From Streptomyces sp. CBMA123 (GTDB taxonomy: Bacteria; Actinomycetota; Actinomycetes; Streptomycetales; Streptomycetaceae), in the NCBI RefSeq assembly GCF_014596465.1, contig NZ_MECK01000614.1, positions 1-39,527 of the forward strand: a stretch of 39,527 bases of DNA. The letters run 5' to 3'. A model generated the notes under the pieces. That model searched no databases and was not told the DNA's origin. It worked only from the letters and a program-made list of their open reading frames with translations. Positions 34,704-39,527 of this stretch are shown in pieces (the stretch's first letter is position 1; each line of letters opens with the position of its first letter). A program made the translations under genes and the position numbers.

Positions 34704-37700
34704 TTGAGCGACCAGCCGTTCGCGCATCTGCACGTCCATACCGAGTACTCGATGCTGGACGGTGCCGCCCGGCTGAAGCAGATGTTCAAGGAGGTCGAGC
34801 GGCTGGGCCAGACCCATGTCGCGATGACCGACCACGGGAACATGTACGGCGCCGCCGAGTTCCACCGGCAGGCGACCGACGCCGGGATCACCCCGGTGAT
34901 CGGCATCGAGGCGTACGTCGCTCCCGAGTCCCGTTCGAACACCAAGCGCATCCTGTGGGGCCAGCCGCACCAGAAGCGGGACGACGTCTCGGCGTCCGGC
35001 GCGTACACCCACAAGACCATCTGGGCCCGGAACAAGGAGGGCCTGCACAACCTCTTCAAGCTGACCTCGCGCTCGTACTCCGAGGGCTGGCTGGTGAAGT
35101 GGCCCCGGATGGACAAGGAGCTGATCTCGGAGCTGTCCGGCGGTCTGATGGCGACCACCGGCTGCCCGTCCGGCGAGGTGCAGACCCGGCTGCGGCTCGG
35201 GCAGTTCGACGAGGCGCTGAAGTCCGCCGCCGACTACCAGGAGATCTTCGGCAGGGAGAACTACTTCCTGGAGCTGATGGACCACGGCCTGGACATCGAG
35301 AAGCGGGTCCGCGACGGGCTGCTGGAGATCAGCCGGAAGCTGAACATCCCCCCGGTGGTCACCAACGACTCGCACTACACCACCGAGGCCGACGCCGGCG
35401 CCCACGACCTGCTGCTCTGCGTGCAGACCGGCAAGAACCTCTCGGACCCGGACCGCTTCCGCTTCGACGGCACCGGCTACTACATCAAGTCCGCCGCCGA
35501 GATGTACGCGCTGGACTCCTCGGACGCCTGGCAGGAGGGCTGCCGCAACAGCCAGCTGCTGGTCGCCTCCCGGGTCGACACCGAGGGCATGTTCAAGTTC
35601 AGGAACCTGATGCCCCGGTTCCCGATCCCGGAGGGCTTCGAGTCCGAGGCGGACTTCTTCAAGTCCAAGGTCTGGGAGGGCATGGACTGGCGCTTCCCGG
35701 GCGGGTACGACGAGGAGCACAAGAAGCTCGCCGAGTACGAGATGGACACCATCATCCAGATGGGGTTCCCGGCGTACTTCCTCGTGGTCGCCGACTTCAT
35801 CATGTGGGCGAAGAGCCAGGGCATCGCGGTGGGCCCGGGCCGTGGGTCGGCGGCCGGTTCGCTGGTCGCCTACGCGATGGGCATCACCGACCTCGACCCC
35901 ATCCCGCACGGCCTGATCTTCGAGCGCTTCCTCAACCCCGAGCGCATCTCGATGCCCGATGTCGACATCGACTTCGACGAGCGCCGGCGCGGTGACGTGA
36001 TCCGCTACGTGACGGAGAAGTGGGGATCCGACAAGGTCGCCATGATCGTCACCTACGGCACCATCAAGGCGAAGGCCGCCATCAAGGACTCCTCGCGCGT
36101 CCTCGGCTACCCGTACGCGATGGGCGACCGGATCACCAAGGCGATGCCGCCGGACGTCATGGGCAAGGGCATCCCGCTGTCCGGCATCACGGACAGCAGC
36201 CACCCCCGCTACAGCGAGGCGGGCGAGATCCGCGCGCTGTACGAGAACGACCCGGACGTGCGGAAGGTGATCGACACCGCGCGCGGCATCGAGGGCCTGA
36301 TCCGTCAGCCCGGTGTGCACGCCGCCGGCGTCATCATGTCCGCCGAGCCGCTGACCGACCACATCCCGGTCTGGACCCGGCACACCGACGGCGTCACCAT
36401 CACGCAGTTCGACTACCCCACTTGCGAGGGCCTCGGCCTCCTCAAGATGGACTTCCTCGGCCTGCGCAACCTGACGATCATGGACGACGCCGTCAAGGCG
36501 ATCGAGAAGAACAAGGGCGTCAAGATCAACCTGCTCGAGCTGCCGCTCGACGACAAGCCCACCTACGAACTCCTCGCCCGCGGCGACACGCTCGGCGTCT
36601 TCCAGCTCGACGGCGGGCCGATGCGCTCGCTGCTGCGCCTGATGAAGCCCGACAACTTCGAGGACATCTCCGCCGTCCTGGCGCTGTACCGACCGGGCCC
36701 GATGGGCGTCAACTCGCACACCAACTACGCGCTGCGCAAGAACGGGCAGCAGGAGATCACCCCGATCCACCCGGAGCTGGAGAAGCCCCTGGAGGAGGTG
36801 CTCCGGCCCACCTACGGCCTGATCGTCTACCAGGAGCAGGTGCAGAAGGCCGCGCAGATCCTGGCCGGCTACTCGCTCGGCCAGGCCGACCTGCTGCGCC
36901 GAGCGATGGGCAAGAAGAAGAAGGAGATCCTGGAGGCGGAGTTCGTGCCCTTCCAGAAGGGCTGCCGCGAGCGCGGCTACTCCGACGCGGCCATCCAGGC
37001 GGTGTGGGACGTCCTCGTCCCCTTCTCCGGCTACGCGTTCAACAAGGCGCACACCGCCGGGTACGGGCTGGTCTCGTACTGGACGGCGTACCTCAAGGCC
37101 AACTACCCGGCCGAGTACATGTCCGGCCTGCTGACCTCCGTCAGGGACGACAAGGACAAGTCGGCGGTCTACCTCAACGAGTGCCGCAAGATGGGCATCC
37201 AGGTGCTGCCGCCGGACGTCAACGAGTCGGACTCGGACTTCACGCCGCACGGCAGCGAGACCGTCCGGTTCGGTCTGACGGCCATCCGCAACGTCGGCGG
37301 GCCGGTGGTCGAGTCGATGATCCGCACCCGGAAGGCGAAGGGGAAGTTCGCCTCCTTCCCGGACTTCCTGGAGAAGGTGGAGTCGGTGGTCTGCAACAAG
37401 CGGACCGTCGAATCGCTGATCAAGGCCGGGGCGTTCGACTCGCTCGGGCACACCCGCAAGGGCCTGAGCGCGCAGTTCGAGCCGATGATCGACAACGTCG
37501 TCGGGGTGAAGCGCAAGGAGGCCGAGGGGCAGTTCGACCTCTTCGGCGGCGACACCACCTCGGACGAGCCGAGCTTCGGGCTGGACGTCGTGTTCTCCGA
37601 GGAGGAGTGGGAGAAGTCCTTCCTGCTCACCCAGGAGCGGGAGATGCTCGGCCTGTACGTCTCCTCCCACCCGCTGCACGGCATCGAGCACGTGCTCGCC

Positions 37701-38237
37701 GACAAGTCGGACTGCGCGGTGGCGGACCTCGCGGAGCGGCCGGACGGCAGCATCGTCACCATCGGCGGCATCATCTCGGGCCTCCAGCGGAAGATGACCA
37801 AGCAGGGCAACGCCTGGGCGATCGCGACCGTCGAGGACCTCGCGGGCTCGATCGACTGCATGTTCTTCCCGGCGAGCTACCAGCTGGTCTCCTCCCAACT
37901 GGTCGAGGACGCCGTGGTGTTCGTGCGCGGCAAGCTGGACAAGCGGGAGGACGTGCCGCGGCTGATGGGCATGGAGCTGTCCATCCCGGACCTCTCGAAC
38001 GCCCACGCCGAGGCGCCGATCGTCATCAACATCCCGAGCGGGAAGGTCACCCCGCCGCTGATCGCCCGGCTCAGCGAGGTGCTGACCCACCACAAGGGCA
38101 CCACCGAGGTGCGGGTGCGGCTGGAGAGCCGCACCAAGACCACGGTGCTGCGGCTGGACCGGCACCGGGTGAAGTCGGACCCGGCGCTGTTCGGGGACCT
38201 CAAGCAGCTGCTCGGGCCGAGCTGCCTGGCGGGTTAG
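34704..38237 (+). CDS. dnaE: DnaE, DNA polymerase III alpha subunit
   Basis: Replicative C-family DNA polymerase. 1177 residues, TTG start chosen because CGGAGG lies 7 nt upstream and the first residues (MSDQPFAHLHVHTEYSMLDG) match the PHP domain. PHP domain about 1-280 with the HVHTEYS and TDHGNMYG metal motifs; palm domain with catalytic D419-VDID423 (MPDVDIDFDERRR) and a third Asp expected further on; then fingers (GYAFNKAHTAGYGLVSYWTAYLKANYP), helix-hairpin-helix, OB-fold (IVTIGGIISGLQRKMTKQGNAWA) and C-terminal tau-binding region. It is the DnaE1 type. Length and motifs are normal. Confidence 0.98.
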   Translation: MSDQPFAHLHVHTEYSMLDGAARLKQMFKEVERLGQTHVAMTDHGNMYGAAEFHRQATDAGITPVIGIEAYVAPESRSNTKRILWGQPHQKRDDVSASGAYTHKTIWARNKEGLHNLFKLTSRSYSEGWLVKWPRMDKELISELSGGLMATTGCPSGEVQTRLRLGQFDEALKSAADYQEIFGRENYFLELMDHGLDIEKRVRDGLLEISRKLNIPPVVTNDSHYTTEADAGAHDLLLCVQTGKNLSDPDRFRFDGTGYYIKSAAEMYALDSSDAWQEGCRNSQLLVASRVDTEGMFKFRNLMPRFPIPEGFESEADFFKSKVWEGMDWRFPGGYDEEHKKLAEYEMDTIIQMGFPAYFLVVADFIMWAKSQGIAVGPGRGSAAGSLVAYAMGITDLDPIPHGLIFERFLNPERISMPDVDIDFDERRRGDVIRYVTEKWGSDKVAMIVTYGTIKAKAAIKDSSRVLGYPYAMGDRITKAMPPDVMGKGIPLSGITDSSHPRYSEAGEIRALYENDPDVRKVIDTARGIEGLIRQPGVHAAGVIMSAEPLTDHIPVWTRHTDGVTITQFDYPTCEGLGLLKMDFLGLRNLTIMDDAVKAIEKNKGVKINLLELPLDDKPTYELLARGDTLGVFQLDGGPMRSLLRLMKPDNFEDISAVLALYRPGPMGVNSHTNYALRKNGQQEITPIHPELEKPLEEVLRPTYGLIVYQEQVQKAAQILAGYSLGQADLLRRAMGKKKKEILEAEFVPFQKGCRERGYSDAAIQAVWDVLVPFSGYAFNKAHTAGYGLVSYWTAYLKANYPAEYMSGLLTSVRDDKDKSAVYLNECRKMGIQVLPPDVNESDSDFTPHGSETVRFGLTAIRNVGGPVVESMIRTRKAKGKFASFPDFLEKVESVVCNKRTVESLIKAGAFDSLGHTRKGLSAQFEPMIDNVVGVKRKEAEGQFDLFGGDTTSDEPSFGLDVVFSEEEWEKSFLLTQEREMLGLYVSSHPLHGIEHVLADKSDCAVADLAERPDGSIVTIGGIISGLQRKMTKQGNAWAIATVEDLAGSIDCMFFPASYQLVSSQLVEDAVVFVRGKLDKREDVPRLMGMELSIPDLSNAHAEAPIVINIPSGKVTPPLIARLSEVLTHHKGTTEVRVRLESRTKTTVLRLDRHRVKSDPALFGDLKQLLGPSCLAG

Positions 38238-38260
38238 CCGCCGGTCAGCCGTCCCGACGG

Positions 38261-38287
38261 GGGCCCGGGGTGTGCCGCCCCGGGCCC
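38261..38287. terminator. Bidirectional terminator between dnaE and lysR-type gene
   Basis: GGGCCCGGGG (38261-38270) and CCCCGGGCCC (38278-38287) form a perfect 10-bp stem with a 7-nt loop, followed by TTCC. It lies between convergent stops at 38237 and 38298. Confidence 0.85.
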
Positions 38288-38297
38288 TTCCGCGTGC

Positions 38298-39185
38298 TCA
38301 GGCCCCGCTGCCCAGCCCCGGCGGGACCGCCGTGTGCAGGGCCGAGACGAAGGCCGAGATGGCCGGGTGGGAGCCCGCGCCGGCCCGGAACGCGGCGCGG
38401 GTGCGGCGGTACATCGGCAGCCGGGTGAGGACGACGCCGGGCGGCGGCCCGGCGGTGCCCAGGTGGGGGACCAGCGCCACGCCCTGGCCCGCGGCCACCA
38501 GCGAGAGCACCGTGGTGAAGTCGTCGATCTGGTGCCGGACCCGGGGCGCGAACCCCGCCGCCTCGCAGGCGCGGACGGCCATGGTGTGGCAGAGCGTGCC
38601 GGGCGGGGACAGGATCCACGGCGCGCCGCTCTGCTCGGCGAGCACCCCCGGGGTGCGGGCGGCCAGGTACATCGGTTCGGTGAAGACCGGGCGGGTGACG
38701 GCGAGGCCCGGTTCGGGGTCGGCCGGGACGAGGTCGTACTCGTGGACCAGCGCCACGTCCAGCTCGCCCGCGCGCAGCGCCGCGCCGACGGCGGCCGGAT
38801 CCACCTCGGTGACCATCGGTTCCAGCCCCGGGTGCCAGGCGGCGAGGCCGGCGAGCACCGCCGGGATGATCGCGCGGGCCGCCGAGGGGTAGGTGCCGAT
38901 CCGCAGCGGCCCGGCCAACCCCCGCTTGGCGTGGGCGAGTTCGGCGCCGGCCTGTTCCAGCAGGGCGAGCACGGCCTCGGCGTGGCGGACCAGGCCCAGC
39001 CCGGCCGGGGTGAGGGTGACCCGCCGGCCGGTGCGCTCCAGCAGCGGGACGCCGGCCTCCTTCTCCAGGACGGACAGCTGCTGGGACACCGCCGAGGGGC
39101 TGAAGGACAGCGCCTCGGCGACGGCCGCGATGGTGCCGAGGTGGGCGAGTTCGCGCAGCAGGCGCAGGCGTCGGACGTCGAGCAT
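38298..39185 (-). CDS. LysR-family transcriptional regulator
   Basis: 295 residues from ATG 39185. N-terminal winged HTH (MLDVRRLRLLRELAHLGTIA, then AEALSFSPSAVSQQLSVLEKEAGVPLLERTGRRVTLTPAG), a linker helix, and a two-lobed substrate-binding domain (GPLRIGTYPSAARAIIPAVLAGL ... ELDVALVHEYDLVPA ... VAAGQGVALVPHLG). It is divergent from a DapA-family gene, its probable target, with a 72-bp shared control region. The effector is unknown. Confidence 0.92.
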   Translation of the reverse strand: MLDVRRLRLLRELAHLGTIAAVAEALSFSPSAVSQQLSVLEKEAGVPLLERTGRRVTLTPAGLGLVRHAEAVLALLEQAGAELAHAKRGLAGPLRIGTYPSAARAIIPAVLAGLAAWHPGLEPMVTEVDPAAVGAALRAGELDVALVHEYDLVPADPEPGLAVTRPVFTEPMYLAARTPGVLAEQSGAPWILSPPGTLCHTMAVRACEAAGFAPRVRHQIDDFTTVLSLVAAGQGVALVPHLGTAGPPPGVVLTRLPMYRRTRAAFRAGAGSHPAISAFVSALHTAVPPGLGSGA

Positions 39186-39257
39186 CGGCTCAGCTTACGA
39201 GAAGCTTCGGAAATGTGAACTGGACCTGGGCTATCGGCGGGCCGCAGGATCGTTGCC
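39186..39257 (+). promoter_or_regulatory. Divergent control region with leaderless promoter for the dapA-like gene
   Basis: TGGACC (39221-39226) and CAGGAT (39245-39250) are 18 bp apart, and the -10 ends 7 nt before ATG 39258. GAAGCTTC (39201-39208) is a palindrome upstream of the -35 and could be part of the LysR-type operator. Confidence 0.5.
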
Positions 39258-39527
39258 ATGCCACTCACGAGCATGGAAGCCAAGGGCATCCACGTCCCCC
39301 TGATCACCCCCTTCGCCGCCGACGGCTCCGTCGCCCTCGACGCGCTGGAGAAGCTCGCACTCGAGGTCCTGGACGCCGGGGTGGCCGGCCTGGTCGCGCT
39401 CGGCACCACCGGCGAGCCCGCCGCGCTGACCGCCGAGGAGCGGGACGCGGTCGTCGACGTCGCCGCGTCCGCCTGCGCCGCGCGCGGGGCGCAGCTGACG
39501 GTCGGCGCCTCCGGTGGCGACACCCGG
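39258..39527 (+). CDS. DapA-family lyase/synthase (3' partial)
   Basis: First 90 residues of a class I Schiff-base aldolase of the dihydrodipicolinate synthase/N-acetylneuraminate lyase family. Visible: GIHVPLITPFAADGSVALDALEKL and VAGLVALGTTGEPAAL, containing the GTTGE substrate-binding motif; the Schiff-base lysine and tyrosine lie beyond the window. It may be a true dapA or a paralogue acting on another keto acid; linkage to a LysR regulator rather than to lysine genes leaves this open. ATG 39258 is chosen over 39273 because of the promoter spacing. Confidence 0.85.
   Translation, partial: MPLTSMEAKGIHVPLITPFAADGSVALDALEKLALEVLDAGVAGLVALGTTGEPAALTAEERDAVVDVAASACAARGAQLTVGASGGDTR

Noticed and set aside
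34518..38165. Long - strand open frame antisense to dnaE
   Set aside because: Composition is the Val/Arg/Leu/His-rich pattern of an antisense shadow; dnaE on the + strand is unmistakable.

Overview
The window has very high G+C, almost every coding third position is G or C, GTG and TTG starts are common, and a complete actinobacterial division and cell wall (dcw) cluster runs from ftsI to divIVA. This is typical of a streptomycete chromosome (Streptomyces, Kitasatospora or a close relative). Core gene order matches the streptomycete arrangement as I know it. murC is not between murG and ftsQ, and no ddl is present.

Positions 1-16712 (+ strand) hold the dcw block: ftsI (cut at its 5' end), murE, murF, mraY, murD, ftsW, murG, ftsQ, then a 362-bp regulatory gap, ftsZ, pgeF/ylmD, ylmE, sepF, ylmG (YggT) and divIVA. 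Most junctions overlap by 1-4 bp or nearly touch. Together these genes make UDP-MurNAc-pentapeptide, load it onto lipid (MraY, MurG), polymerise and cross-link it (FtsW, FtsI), and build the Z ring and polar growth machinery (FtsZ, SepF, FtsQ, DivIVA). The ftsQ-ftsZ gap carries a good promoter, a cluster of WhiA-type GACAC motifs and a perfect hairpin in the leader.

Positions 16713-23555 continue the conserved neighbourhood: a strong terminator after divIVA, ileS on the - strand behind a T-box leader, a TraR/DksA-type zinc-finger gene, lspA, an RluD-type pseudouridine synthase and a GNAT acetyltransferase.

Positions 23556-34521 look accessory, lying between the conserved block and dnaE. They hold a truncated membrane-protein remnant, a fusion of an exported alpha/beta hydrolase with an ABC ATPase plus its permease, a TetR regulator with two matching operators, an MFS exporter divergent from an ArsR-type regulator with two matching operators, a dienelactone-hydrolase-like protein, an Lrp/AsnC regulator divergent from an F420-type LLM oxidoreductase and a nucleoside deaminase, a perfect SoxR box driving what seems to be a gutted gene, and a conserved hypothetical.

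Positions 34704-39527 hold dnaE (replicative polymerase alpha subunit, TTG start), a bidirectional terminator, a LysR regulator and the beginning of a divergent DapA-family lyase/synthase cut by the window end.

A recurring feature is the leaderless promoter: a -10-like hexamer ends 6-8 nt before the start codon of murE, rluD, the hydrolase-ABC fusion, the lrp and LLM genes, the HEAT-like gene and the dapA-like gene. No tRNA, rRNA, CRISPR array or intact insertion sequence was seen.
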